A program made the position numbers and the translations under genes. Source: Thermodesulfobacteriota bacterium (GTDB lineage Bacteria > Desulfobacterota > WTBG01 > CAIYCZ01 > CAIRTM01). Taken from it: 35,716 nt of DNA. Positions 17,633 through 25,114 of the stretch are shown one piece after another (position 1 is the stretch's first letter; each line of letters starts with the position of its first letter). The notes under the pieces are model-generated. The model had not been told where the DNA came from. It worked only from the letters and a program-made list of their open reading frames with translations, and did not search any database. The stretch covers positions 1 to 35,716 of the forward strand of contig JANQFE010000037.1 of the NCBI GenBank assembly GCA_028278025.1, in the 5' to 3' direction.

Positions 17633-17726
17633 TGTTTGTACAGCAAGGGCAATGCGGGCCTCAGCCTGAACTATAATATATAGTCATTCCAGCGAGCATG
17701 TTGTCCGCAGCAATCAAACCAAAGAT
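17633..17726. repeat. Palindromic repeat family 2, diverged copy
   Basis: This stretch shares CAGCAAGGGC-ATGCG-GC on its left and GCGAGCA, CCGC-GCAATCAAA-CCAAAGA on its right with the element at 18959-19072. Its outer arms no longer pair well. It sits between batC and batD and holds no gene. Confidence 0.6.
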
Positions 17727-17798
17727 GGCCAATGTATGCGAACAAAATAAAATGTCTATGTGTACCAGCCTTTAGCATTCAGCATACTGCGCATCCTG

Positions 17799-18629
17799 CT
17801 ACCAGTCCTTTCCCGATCGGCGCGGCATGCGTCCCTTTGCCGCTTTTTGCTGCTTTTCCTTAAACTTGTCCCGGTCTTCCTGTATACTGTTAAGCCACTG
17901 CTGGGCTTCTTCCTCGGTCATTTTTTTTGCCTGCATTGGTGTCCCGGCAGCATCTGTATCTTGTTCCTGCTCTTTAGTTTCACCTGCCTGCTGCTGCTGT
18001 TGTTGCTGCTGTTGTGCGGTCTGGGTCTGTTGCTGCTCACCCTCCTGGCCGTTTTGTTCCTGCTGTTGTTGTTCTGACTGCTGCTCCTGCTGCTGTCCGG
18101 CTTGGCCGGTCTGACACTGACCCTGGTCCTCCTGTTTTTGCTGCTGCTGTTGTTGCTGTTGCTGCTGGGCGGTTTCCTTGGCTTCGTTTAATCTGCGTTT
18201 AATCTCCTCGCGTACAAACTCCAGATTATGCTGGGCATCTTTGTCTTCAGGATCAAGCTCAAGGGCCTTCTTATAATACTCAACGGCTTCTTCAAGCTTG
18301 CCCTGCCGGTACTTGGCATTGCCGATATTGTAAAGGGCCTGCTCTTCAATCCGGGCATCCCGGGCTGTTGCCGCCACATCCAGATACCCCTTAACGGCCT
18401 CCTCAAAATTTCTCATTTTATAATGGGTAGATGCTATATTGTATTTCAGCTTCGGGTCTTCAGGTGATTCAACCTGGGCATCTACAAATGTCTGCAGCGA
18501 TTCATCATACTTTTCCTGCTCGTAAAGCTCTCCACCTTTTTGCATCTTACCATACAGTGAGGCCGCCATACTGTGTGAAGTATATGTGCTAAGAAAAGAA
18601 AACAATAGGATGGTTAAGATCTGTTTCAT
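17799..18629 (-). CDS. batC: BatC-like TPR protein with polyglutamine-rich tail
   Basis: This 276-residue protein has a signal peptide (KQILTILLFSFLSTYTSHSM), three or so TPR units at about 30-140 (LYNIGNAKYRQGKLEEAVEYYKKALELDPED), and a low-complexity tail of Gln, Glu and Gly with runs of up to ten glutamines, encoded mostly by CAG/CAA. The TPR plus Gln-rich tail layout is that of BatC or the C-terminal half of BatB in Bat operons. The tail ends in a conserved segment (EEAQQWLNSIQEDRDKFKEKQ) also seen in BatB/BatC. The ATG at 18629 begins the signal peptide; the frame is open further upstream to 18761. It is the first of the three bat genes here. The triplet runs could vary in length by slippage. 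Confidence 0.75.
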   Translation of the reverse strand: MKQILTILLFSFLSTYTSHSMAASLYGKMQKGGELYEQEKYDESLQTFVDAQVESPEDPKLKYNIASTHYKMRNFEEAVKGYLDVAATARDARIEEQALYNIGNAKYRQGKLEEAVEYYKKALELDPEDKDAQHNLEFVREEIKRRLNEAKETAQQQQQQQQQQKQEDQGQCQTGQAGQQQEQQSEQQQQEQNGQEGEQQQTQTAQQQQQQQQQAGETKEQEQDTDAAGTPMQAKKMTEEEAQQWLNSIQEDRDKFKEKQQKAAKGRMPRRSGKDW

Positions 18630-18840
18630 AGTGTGTACTCTTATTACATTAGTAGATTTATTATTAGTAACAACGTAAAAATTTTGGATTTTAGCAAATA
18701 TTATGGATTTTTCAACAGGATTATTATACCTCCAAAAAGGTATAGCTATATGTAAAATCACAAAGATATCTTAAAAAAACTAAGATATGCACATGATAAT
18801 GTCAAGGGGCCGGGATAGAATTTCCAGCCAGCATAACACT

Positions 18841-18887
18841 TTGGCTTAATAGTTAAGCCAAGGAGAGGAAGCAACAAATTCCTCTCC
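18841..18887. repeat. Two adjacent hairpins, left flank of the palindromic element
   Basis: TTGGCTTAA/TTAAGCCAA around TAG (18841-18861) is followed at once by GGAGAGGAA/TTCCTCTCC around GCAACAAA (18862-18887). The second hairpin recurs at 19103-19136. I see nothing between batC and 18841 (18630-18840) beyond AT-rich sequence that should contain the batC promoter. Confidence 0.7.
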
Positions 18888-18958
18888 CCGGCCAAGAGGA
18901 GGTAGGGGGTGGATAAAAGTAGTAGTACATCTTCACATTTGAATTTGTCAGTTTATCG

Positions 18959-19072
18959 GTGAGGGTCTTTGGTTTTGGGCAGCAAGGGCGATGCGAGCAA
19001 TTTTCTATACTAGAAGAAACGGTCGTTCAAGCGAGCACATAGCCCGCTGCAATCAAAACCAAAGACCCTCAC
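18959..19072. repeat. MITE-like palindromic element, repeat family 2
   Basis: The ends are 19-base perfect inverted repeats: GTGAGGGTCTTTGGTTTTG at 18959-18977 and its complement at 19054-19072. Further partial complementarity (CAGCAAGGGC against GCCCGCTGC) extends inwards. There is no ORF. A diverged copy is at 17633-17726. Size and ends fit a miniature inverted-repeat element, but no flanking duplication is clear. Confidence 0.6.
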
Positions 19073-19102
19073 TAAATCATACCCACTCCTCTTTTCCCTT
19101 AA

Positions 19103-19136
19103 GCAGGGAGAGGAAGCAACAAATTCCTCTCCCTGC
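19103..19136. repeat. Hairpin, right flank of the palindromic element
   Basis: GCAGGGAGAGGAA and TTCCTCTCCCTGC pair perfectly over 13 bases around GCAACAAA. The core GGAGAGGAAGCAACAAATTC matches the hairpin at 18862-18887, and a G-rich run follows both copies. It lies about 60 bases downstream of the OmpA-family stop and could act as its terminator. Confidence 0.7.
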
Positions 19137-19193
19137 ACAGAGGGGTTGGGGGGGGTGAGTGTAAAAGAGCTTATTTTAACATGTATTGATTTC

Positions 19194-19844
19194 CTAGGCT
19201 GTCATGGGTGCAATAACTATTTTAACCCTTCTGTTCATCTGACGGCCTGCCACTGTTTTATTACTTGCAACCGGTTGGGCCTCACCAAATCCGAATGTCA
19301 CCAGCCGTGACGAATCAACGCCGCGGGCCACCAGGGCATTTTTAACCGCATCGGCTCGTCTGCGGGACAAATCAAGATTATATGTTTCCGTACCGCTATT
19401 ATCTGTATGTCCTTCGATATGAATACGGGTTTGGGGATAACGGTTCAGGACACGGGCCACACGGTCAAGTTCATTGTAGGCTCCCGGTTTTAAAATCGCA
19501 GAACCAAAATCAAACAGTACGTCCGACTTAAAACTTACAGCAAGGGCCTCCTGCTCCCGCTGAATACTGGCAGCCTCTGCATTGGCAAGCGCCTGACGCA
19601 TTTCACGTTCCTGGTTATCCATATAACGCCCTACGGCACCTCCGCTGAGTCCTCCGAGCACCATCCCTGATCCGGCCCCGATAGCAGCACCTTTTTTACC
19701 GCCGACTGCATAGCCAACCCCGGCACCAACGGCAGTTCCCAGTGCTGCTCCGACAATGGAGCCTTTTTTGGTTCTGGTATCTGTGGCACAGCCTGATACC
19801 AGCATTGTTGTGATCATAAAAACAATCAGTGCTATCTTTTTCAT
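19194..19844 (-). CDS. OmpA-family lipoprotein with glycine-zipper domain
   Basis: This 216-residue lipoprotein has a signal peptide with lipobox VSGC (Cys19), a glycine-zipper region at about 28-75 (AALGTAVGAGVGYAVGGKKG), and an OmpA C-terminal peptidoglycan-binding domain from about 105 (DVLFDFGSAILKPGAYNELD, HIEGHTDNSGTETYNLDLSR, RRV). It should link the outer membrane to peptidoglycan. GGGAGG lies five bases before the ATG. It follows the ZraP-like gene after 141 bases that contain two hairpins, so it may have its own promoter. Such proteins are often induced by envelope stress, which suits the neighbourhood. Confidence 0.88.
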   Translation of the reverse strand: MKKIALIVFMITTMLVSGCATDTRTKKGSIVGAALGTAVGAGVGYAVGGKKGAAIGAGSGMVLGGLSGGAVGRYMDNQEREMRQALANAEAASIQREQEALAVSFKSDVLFDFGSAILKPGAYNELDRVARVLNRYPQTRIHIEGHTDNSGTETYNLDLSRRRADAVKNALVARGVDSSRLVTFGFGEAQPVASNKTVAGRQMNRRVKIVIAPMTA

Positions 19845-19909
19845 GATTACCTCCCTGCCGTCTATTTTTTAAATATTTCCCTAGTCCCTCAATAAAGGAG
19901 GGGGGGCCC

Positions 19910-19974
19910 GCCTCCCCGGGGAAGGGAGGCGGAAGCCTATGGCAATCAGGCCTCCTAGTGCTGATTGGCCATAG
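19910..19974 (-). terminator. Two hairpins after the ZraP-like gene
   Basis: CTATGG-CAATCAG and CTGATTG-CCATAG pair over 13 positions with one bulged base (19937-19974), starting 12 bases beyond the stop at 19986. A second GC-rich stem, GCCTCCC/GGGAGGC, lies at 19910-19930. No T-tract follows, so termination is likely but unproven. Confidence 0.45.
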
Positions 19975-19985
19975 TGTTCTTTTTA

Positions 19986-20495
19986 TCACCAACATCCACT
20001 GCCGTGACCGAATGCCCAGTTCTTGCCGCAGCGCCTGCCATGCCCGCATCCTGCTCCGGAACCGCAGAGCATGTTGCCGAACCCCATGGTGCATCCTAGA
20101 GGAAGCTGGGCGATCTGGTCAGGACTTAAGATTTTACGCGCCTGAAGCTGATAGGAAAGTATCTTTTCATCATACCGGGCCTGCAGATCAGATGTCTCTT
20201 TTTGAAGATGTATTACCTTGTCTGAATCGGGTACAGGTTCCAACAGCAGGCTGTTCATTGCCAGGCGTTTTTCTGCGAGCTTTGTCTTTAAAGCGGCTGT
20301 ATCTTTAAAAAATGACTGCTGCAGGCTGTTAAGGTTGTTGCTCTGTTCCGTGGTAAGCGTTACGCCTGGGGTACAGTTCCACATGCCCTGCCATGCTGCC
20401 GGCTTATTGCAGTTGCGTCCCCATCCGGCCTGGGCATCAAAAGTCCACACTAAAGTAAGTATAACCAGTGCTGCAGTGATAACGTGTCTTTTCAT
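19986..20495 (-). CDS. ZraP/Spy-like periplasmic protein with Cys/His/Gly-rich tail
   Basis: This 169-residue protein has a signal peptide cleaved after AQA (residue 23) and a helical core bearing the family's LTXXQ-type motifs, LTTEQ (47-51) and LSPDQ (123-127). The tail from residue 135 is rich in Cys, His and Gly (CGSGAGCGHGRRCGKNW), suggesting metal binding. ZraP in enterobacteria is a zinc-bound periplasmic chaperone that dampens ZraSR. Here the ZraR-like gene lies just upstream, and a sigma-54-like promoter with a palindromic activator site precedes this gene. The metal and the chaperone role are inferred from the family. Confidence 0.78.
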   Translation of the reverse strand: MKRHVITAALVILTLVWTFDAQAGWGRNCNKPAAWQGMWNCTPGVTLTTEQSNNLNSLQQSFFKDTAALKTKLAEKRLAMNSLLLEPVPDSDKVIHLQKETSDLQARYDEKILSYQLQARKILSPDQIAQLPLGCTMGFGNMLCGSGAGCGHGRRCGKNWAFGHGSGCW

Positions 20496-20580
20496 GTTAG
20501 TTCCTCCGTTTAAAAAGTGTTGCCGCTAAAATCTTGTATCAAAACTTGTTTGTCGTGCTATCTGTTTCCTACTCACAGTA

Positions 20581-20600
20581 CATAACAAGAATGATGCCAA
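20581..20600 (-). promoter_or_regulatory. Sigma-54-like promoter of the ZraP-like gene
   Basis: The minus strand reads TTGGCATCATTCTTGTTATG. The -24 element is TTGGCA and TTG of the -12 element is correctly spaced, but the usual GC is GT. The promoter at 24419-24435 deviates at the same position, which supports both. Transcription would start near 20571, about 75 bases before the ATG. Confidence 0.6.
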
Positions 20601-20649
20601 AATAATTATTATGTAATAACAGGCTCTTAGATGATTGGCCGGGTTGCAG

Positions 20650-20691
20650 TATTCGACAACTCAGATTGTTTGACGACAATTATGTCGAATA
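20650..20691. promoter_or_regulatory. TCGACA-type activator site upstream of the ZraP-like gene
   Basis: TATTCGACA (20650-20658) and TGTCGAATA (20683-20691) are perfect inverted repeats. Within them ACGACAATTATGTCGA (20673-20688) matches 14 of 16 bases of the palindrome at 24507-24522. The site lies about 80-120 bases upstream of the sigma-54-like start, as expected for an enhancer bound by the ZraR-like regulator. Confidence 0.6.
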
Positions 20692-20758
20692 GGCACGGTA
20701 TGCCTGAATGTATGTAACGGTAGGAAATATGATTTAAAAAAATTGTGGTAAGAATAGA

Positions 20759-22081
20759 TTATTTGATCCCGTATTTCTTCATTTTATAGCGCAAGACCCG
20801 TTCGCTGATCCCGAGCAGTTCGGCTGCCCTGGTTTGGACCCCGTCACTCTTCTTCAGGGCAGAAACAATCATCTCCTGTTCCAGGGACTTCATTCGTTCG
20901 GACAATGTACCGTGGGTTGTCTCCTGATGATAGCGAATCTCCTCAGGCAGGTCTTCCGGGCGCACAAGGCAGGTTCTGGCAAGGGTAACAGTTCGCTGAA
21001 CCACATTTTCCAATTCACGGATATTGCCGGGGTATGGATACTTTATCAGTACATCCATGGCATCATGGGTAAATCTGACAGGGGTGGCGGCATAGCGCTC
21101 AAGAAAGAATTCAACCAGCTGCGGGATATCTTCACGGCGTCGGCGCAGCGGCGGAATGGTAATCTCCAGTACCTTAAGACGAAAATAAAGATCCTGTCGA
21201 AATCGTTCTTCCCCGCTCATTTTCTTCAAATCACGGTTGGTTGCTGCTATAAAACGCACATCAACATCAATAGTCTCTTCACTGCCGATGCGGCTGATTT
21301 TATTTTCCTGCAGGGCCCGCAGCAGCTTGGGCTGCAGGGATAACGGCATCTCCCCGATTTCATCCAGAAAAAGCGTACCGCCATGGGCAAGCTCAAAACG
21401 CCCGCGGCGTTTGTGTATTGCATCGGTAAATGCTCCTTTTTCATGACCGAACAGCTCGCTTTCAAACAGATTTTCAGGAATAGCAGCACAGTTCAGTTCT
21501 ATAAAAGGGTTGCTCTTCCTGTCACCGATCAGGTGAACAAGTCGGGCAATCAGCTCTTTACCGGTACCGGTCTCCCCCTGTATTAATACGGGAAACGGAC
21601 TCCGGGCTACCCTGCGGGTAAGCGAGATAACCTCCTTCATTGCAGCACTTTCTGCAATGATTTTTAAAGGCAGAGGACCATCCTCTAGTATTTCTTCTGC
21701 TTCGGCAATATCCATATCGACCGCTATCTGCTGTTCAATCTGTTGAATTTTTTTCAGGAGATCGGGAAGATCAACAGGCTTTTCAAGATATTCATCTGCA
21801 CCCAGTTTCATTACGGTAACTGCTGTATTGATGTTGCCATAGGCGGTAACCATGATGGAGCGCACCGTGGGATTAATAGACTTCATCTGTGCCAGGACTT
21901 CATCACCCGTGAGTCCGGGCATTCGGTGATCAATGATAACGAGCTGTACCGGCTCCCGCTGAAAAATGTTTAGCGCCTGCCGGCCGTCAGCCGCTAATAA
22001 AACCCGGTACCCCTGATTTTTTAAAAACCCGCCAAGCAGGTCCCGCTGTGTTGCCTCATCATCAACAACTAGAATATTCAT
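20759..22081 (-). CDS. zraR: ZraR-like sigma-54 response regulator
   Basis: This NtrC-family activator has 440 residues. The receiver (NILVVDDEA) carries the phosphoacceptor Asp51 in IIDHRMPG and Lys in LEKPVDL. The AAA+ domain has GETGTGKE, GGTLFLDEIGE and GAFTDA as the sigma-54 contact loop. The C-terminal Fis-type helix-turn-helix is TRAAELLGISERVLRYKMKK. I chose the ATG at 22081, nine bases after AGGAGG; a GTG at 22087 is possible but very close to the ribosome-binding site. The kinase gene ends 300 bases upstream on the same strand, an unusually wide gap. Shared palindromes upstream of the ZraP-like gene and of the kinase operon are the likely targets. Confidence 0.88.
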   Translation of the reverse strand: MNILVVDDEATQRDLLGGFLKNQGYRVLLAADGRQALNIFQREPVQLVIIDHRMPGLTGDEVLAQMKSINPTVRSIMVTAYGNINTAVTVMKLGADEYLEKPVDLPDLLKKIQQIEQQIAVDMDIAEAEEILEDGPLPLKIIAESAAMKEVISLTRRVARSPFPVLIQGETGTGKELIARLVHLIGDRKSNPFIELNCAAIPENLFESELFGHEKGAFTDAIHKRRGRFELAHGGTLFLDEIGEMPLSLQPKLLRALQENKISRIGSEETIDVDVRFIAATNRDLKKMSGEERFRQDLYFRLKVLEITIPPLRRRREDIPQLVEFFLERYAATPVRFTHDAMDVLIKYPYPGNIRELENVVQRTVTLARTCLVRPEDLPEEIRYHQETTHGTLSERMKSLEQEMIVSALKKSDGVQTRAAELLGISERVLRYKMKKYGIK

Positions 22082-22382
22082 AAACACCCGCCTCCTTCTG
22101 CTTTACTTATAATATTAAACTATGAAGATGTATTGATACTGATAAAAGTGCCTAGAATGTATCTGCTGCAGTAATAAACTAAAATTACAAATACAAAACA
22201 CCAAATGCCGAAACAATGCTCAAAATTCAAATGTCAAGTAGTGAAAATGCTGTTTTAAATTTTTTGTCATTTGAAATTGATTTGAAATTTATAATTGGAT
22301 ATTTTGATTTTAGATCCTGGCAACATTGTTTGCTTATTCAGCCCTTTCAACAATGTGTAAACATAACTCCTCAATAGTACAC
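22082..22382. other. AT-rich gap between kinase and regulator genes
   Basis: This 300-base stretch holds no ORF. It contains several TTTGAAATT/CATTTGAA-type direct and inverted words around 22215-22300, resembling simple intergenic repeats. I saw no sigma-54 promoter or TCGACA site. It may carry a separate promoter for the regulator gene. Confidence 0.4.
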
Positions 22383-23939
22383 TCAGGTCCCGGAGATACC
22401 CTTGTGTATCGGAAGGTAACAAGTTACTGCAACTGTTCCAGGGCTGTTACTCTTGACCTCAATCCGTCCATTGTGGGCCTGGATAACGCGCTGGGCAATA
22501 CTCAGGCCAAGCCCCGTCCCTTCAGCCTTACTGGTGAAATATGGCTCCAGGATGCGTTCAGCCTCATTCTCGGGCAGTGCAAACCCTCCGTTATGAATAC
22601 TCAGAAAAACTTCTTTGCCGCTACTCCCCAACTGAATGTCAATGAACCCTCCGTCCGGCTGGGCTTCTATTGCATTCTTTACCAAATTTTCAACCACCTG
22701 GTGCAGCAGATCATGATCACCCATTATCGGCTCATGCAAGTCTATGCTGCGGGTGACCCCAATAGCATGCTTCTGACACCGGGGTATATACAATTCCAGG
22801 ATATCGTTGACCATGAGATCGAGTCGTATCGGCTTCAGTTTGGGATCCTGCGGCCGGGCATAGCTTAAAAGGCCGCTGACTATAGCATTTGTCCGGCGAA
22901 CTTCATTAAGCATGAGATCCAGCAGCCGCCTGGGCTCACCGGCAATGTTATGCCCCTCAAGCTGCAGCCTTTGCAGGCCCATCTTTATGGCGTTCAGGGG
23001 ATTGCGCACCTCGTGGGCAATAGATGCAGCGGCCCGGCCCAAAGCGGCATCCTCCCTTTGTCGGGAAAGCTGACGTTCATACCTGCGTACCTGCGCAAAA
23101 TGGTATGATTGCTGCCGGTATAAAACAAATGAGAGTACGGCACCCAAAAGTGCTATGGCAGCACCGAACACAAAAAAATCGCGCCAGATACGGTTAAGGG
23201 TTAACACCAGATAATCGGTACAGATGCCGACAACTATTTCGGCATTGCCGACACAAAGGCGAAACTCTGCCGCCCTGTCTTCATTTGTATCCAGCATTAC
23301 TACTTCAGGAGGTAGTGCTGCTGATGCCTGTCCGGCTGATAGTTGCTCAATGTTTGCATAGCATATGCCCGGCAGCTTGGACAGCGTAGCAGCAAAATTT
23401 TCCAGGCTGAGCTGCCGCTGCATTAATTCTATATTTGTAGCGCCAAGTCCTATGAGTATACACCCGGCCTCTTCCTGCCGGGGCCATGAAAAAACATACA
23501 GGTGATCGGCCTCTCGGTATTCCAGCTTGGGCTTAGCAGAACATGCAATCGGCAGGCCCTGGAAGCATTGCGGAGGACCTTCAACATAATTCACCTCGCT
23601 TTTATAAATCCTGATACCGGCAAGGTTGGTCTCGGCGGCAAAAGCGGTTAATTCTTCCACTGCAAAAGGTTCAATGCCGTCAAGATAGTCCACAAAACGT
23701 GCCGAATTTGAAAGAAAACTCTGCAGGATTTCTTCGGTTACCTCCTGGGAAAAAAAAGCGTTGCGGACATTCAGTTGAGTTACTCCGGCAACGAGCTGGG
23801 CGTGTTCATTTACATGATAGAGAAATGCTTGTTTGGCCCGCGTAGCTTGCCAGAAAAAATAAACCAGAACAACTGCAATGAGAAGGCCGAATACACCAGT
23901 GTTGGTAATCCATAGCGGGATGCGGCCTTTAGTGGTCAT
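22383..23939 (-). CDS. zraS: ZraS-like membrane sensor histidine kinase
   Basis: This kinase of 518 residues (from the ATG at 23939) has a membrane segment near its start (TGVFGLLIAVVLVYFFW), a periplasmic domain of about 200 residues with several cysteines, and a second membrane segment (FVFGAAIALLGAVLSFVLYR). The HisKA domain has ASIAHEVRNPLNAIKMG with the phosphorylated His; the ATPase domain has LVKNAIEAQPDGG and GLGLSIAQRVIQAHNG. This is the NtrB-like type that pairs with NtrC-family regulators. The start overlaps the end of the preceding gene by 11 bases, so the two are coupled; the frame is open further upstream to 24074. The sensed signal may be metal or envelope stress, judged from the neighbours. 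Confidence 0.82.
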   Translation of the reverse strand: MTTKGRIPLWITNTGVFGLLIAVVLVYFFWQATRAKQAFLYHVNEHAQLVAGVTQLNVRNAFFSQEVTEEILQSFLSNSARFVDYLDGIEPFAVEELTAFAAETNLAGIRIYKSEVNYVEGPPQCFQGLPIACSAKPKLEYREADHLYVFSWPRQEEAGCILIGLGATNIELMQRQLSLENFAATLSKLPGICYANIEQLSAGQASAALPPEVVMLDTNEDRAAEFRLCVGNAEIVVGICTDYLVLTLNRIWRDFFVFGAAIALLGAVLSFVLYRQQSYHFAQVRRYERQLSRQREDAALGRAAASIAHEVRNPLNAIKMGLQRLQLEGHNIAGEPRRLLDLMLNEVRRTNAIVSGLLSYARPQDPKLKPIRLDLMVNDILELYIPRCQKHAIGVTRSIDLHEPIMGDHDLLHQVVENLVKNAIEAQPDGGFIDIQLGSSGKEVFLSIHNGGFALPENEAERILEPYFTSKAEGTGLGLSIAQRVIQAHNGRIEVKSNSPGTVAVTCYLPIHKGISGT

Positions 23940-24378
23940 TATGGTGCCTGCCTCTTCCCCGGCCATGATGCTTTCTGCTTTTCCAGAGACGGCGTCTGAC
24001 CCCGGTAGCATCATGCGAATCATTCCGACATCCTTCACAAAGCACCCTGTCGGCGTTGAAGACTTTTTTGTCACGGGTGAAAGTGCCCCATACCCTGATC
24101 ATTCTGCCGGGCTGAATACCCCGGGGTAAAAAAACAGAATCCGCTTCAACGGTTACGTCTGCCGGGGCCTTGCCATCAGTTGCCGGGCCCGGCGGCAATA
24201 ACCTCATAACATCCTGGGTCTTCTGAGCAGGTTGGCGTTGAGCAGCAGCAGGTTTAATAACAATCTTTCCGCTGTCTCGATTAACCGATACGACCCGCCC
24301 GAAAAACACCTCTTCTGCCTGGCACAGCGTGACAGCCAGACAGGTAAGAGTCAACAGTATGATTAAAACGCAGCGCAT
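23929..24378 (-). CDS. Periplasmic protein with Cys/His-rich tail, first gene of the kinase operon
   Basis: I do not recognise a named family for this 149-residue protein. It has a signal peptide ending CQAEE, a small beta-rich domain (VFFGRVVSVNRDSGKIVIKP, then GIQPGRMIRVWGTF) resembling an OB-like fold, and a tail with CEGCRNDSHD followed by Arg and His clusters (KHHGRGRGRHHNDH). The tail suggests metal binding in the periplasm. It overlaps the kinase start by 11 bases. GGAG lies five bases before its ATG. A sigma-54-like promoter and a palindromic site lie upstream. It may deliver the metal or stress signal to the kinase; this is inference. Confidence 0.65.
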   Translation of the reverse strand: MRCVLIILLTLTCLAVTLCQAEEVFFGRVVSVNRDSGKIVIKPAAAQRQPAQKTQDVMRLLPPGPATDGKAPADVTVEADSVFLPRGIQPGRMIRVWGTFTRDKKVFNADRVLCEGCRNDSHDATGVRRRLWKSRKHHGRGRGRHHNDH

Positions 24379-24418
24379 TATTTCTCCATTACATTATATG
24401 TTGCCGAATCAATTTATA

Positions 24419-24435
24419 TCAAGAACAATGCCAAC
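24419..24435 (-). promoter_or_regulatory. Sigma-54-like promoter of the ZraS-type kinase operon
   Basis: The minus strand reads GTTGGCATTGTTCTTGA. TTGGCA and TTG have the sigma-54 spacing, but GA replaces GC at -12, the same kind of deviation as at 20581-20600. Transcription would start near 24408, about 30 bases before the ATG at 24378. Confidence 0.55.
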
Positions 24436-24506
24436 TCTATTTCACCTGTTAAATCAAAGGGTTGCTTTTTTAATGCTCAATAAAACTATATCATGAATAG
24501 CGCAAA

Positions 24507-24522
24507 TCGACAATTTTGTCGA
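24507..24522. promoter_or_regulatory. TCGACA-type activator site upstream of the kinase operon
   Basis: TCGACAATTTTGTCGA is a palindrome with 7-base arms and a two-base centre, about 105 bases upstream of the sigma-54-like start. A 14-of-16 match lies upstream of the ZraP-like gene. It is a likely ZraR-like regulator site, implying autoregulation. Confidence 0.6.
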
Positions 24523-24701
24523 GCGGTAAATACAAACAAAAAAAGCAAAACTATTTTCGAGGCTGGGGCTACAAGGGCTGTTGCCCAAACAATATGATTC
24601 CAGCTGAATGCAGAGTCATTCCCACCCCCACTTCCGTGGGGGTAACCTGTAGGGAGAATCCAGGGGAATAAATACCCGATTGCTCGGGAGTGACCTAATA
24701 T

Positions 24702-24770
24702 GTGGGTGCAGCATGAGTGGAACTCACTGATCATTTTCAATTCATTAATGGTGGGTTTTACCCACCCGGC
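24702..24770. repeat. Intergenic repeat family 3, copy 1
   Basis: It shares GATCATTTTCAAT, TTAATGGTGGGTTT and ACCCACC with copies at 28385-28435 and 30730-30808. The GGTGGGT/ACCCACC core can form a hairpin. The remaining sequence between 24523 and 24701 shows no gene; the ORF across it is repeat-derived. Confidence 0.7.
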
Positions 24771-24790
24771 TTTGAAAAAACCCTGATCTT

Positions 24791-25114
24791 TTACCGCAAA
24801 TATCCAGACCAGTGGGGGTGCTTGGAGTCTACCTCGCCGGAAGTAATCTGTTTAATATCTGAACCGTCGGGATTCATTGTGTAGATTTCCCACTGTCCAC
24901 TGCGAAAGCTTTGAAAACAGATCCGGCTGCCGTCAGGCGACCAGCTTGAGCGCTTATCCTTGGCGGGGTGATTGGTAAGGCGCATCTGCCCGGTGCCGTC
25001 GGCCCGCATGCGGTATAGCTCAAAGTTACCGTCACGATAACGCTGAAATGATATGTGTTTACCGTCAGGTGAAAAAGCGGCAAGTGTACATGCAAAATTT
25101 TGTCTATCCACCAA
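24791..25114 (-). pseudogene. TolB-like beta-propeller fragment
   Basis: This frame of about 107 codons encodes two PD40/TolB-type blades (FSPDGKHISFQRYRDGNFEL and WSPDGSRICFQSFRSGQWEI). Full TolB-like proteins have six or more blades and a signal peptide, both absent here. It overlaps the 3' end of the DUF1566 gene by 11 bases in another frame and has only a TTG as possible start, without a ribosome-binding site. The most likely reading is the 3' remnant of a larger gene joined by deletion. Coupled translation from the upstream gene cannot be excluded. Confidence 0.6.

Noticed and set aside
17760..18202. Leu/Cys-rich plus-strand ORFs
   Set aside because: They are translations of the complement of the glutamine-rich tail and resemble membrane or Cys-rich proteins only by chance.
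24486..24740. 84-codon minus-strand ORF
   Set aside because: It covers the palindromic activator site and the family 3 repeat and has no protein-like features.
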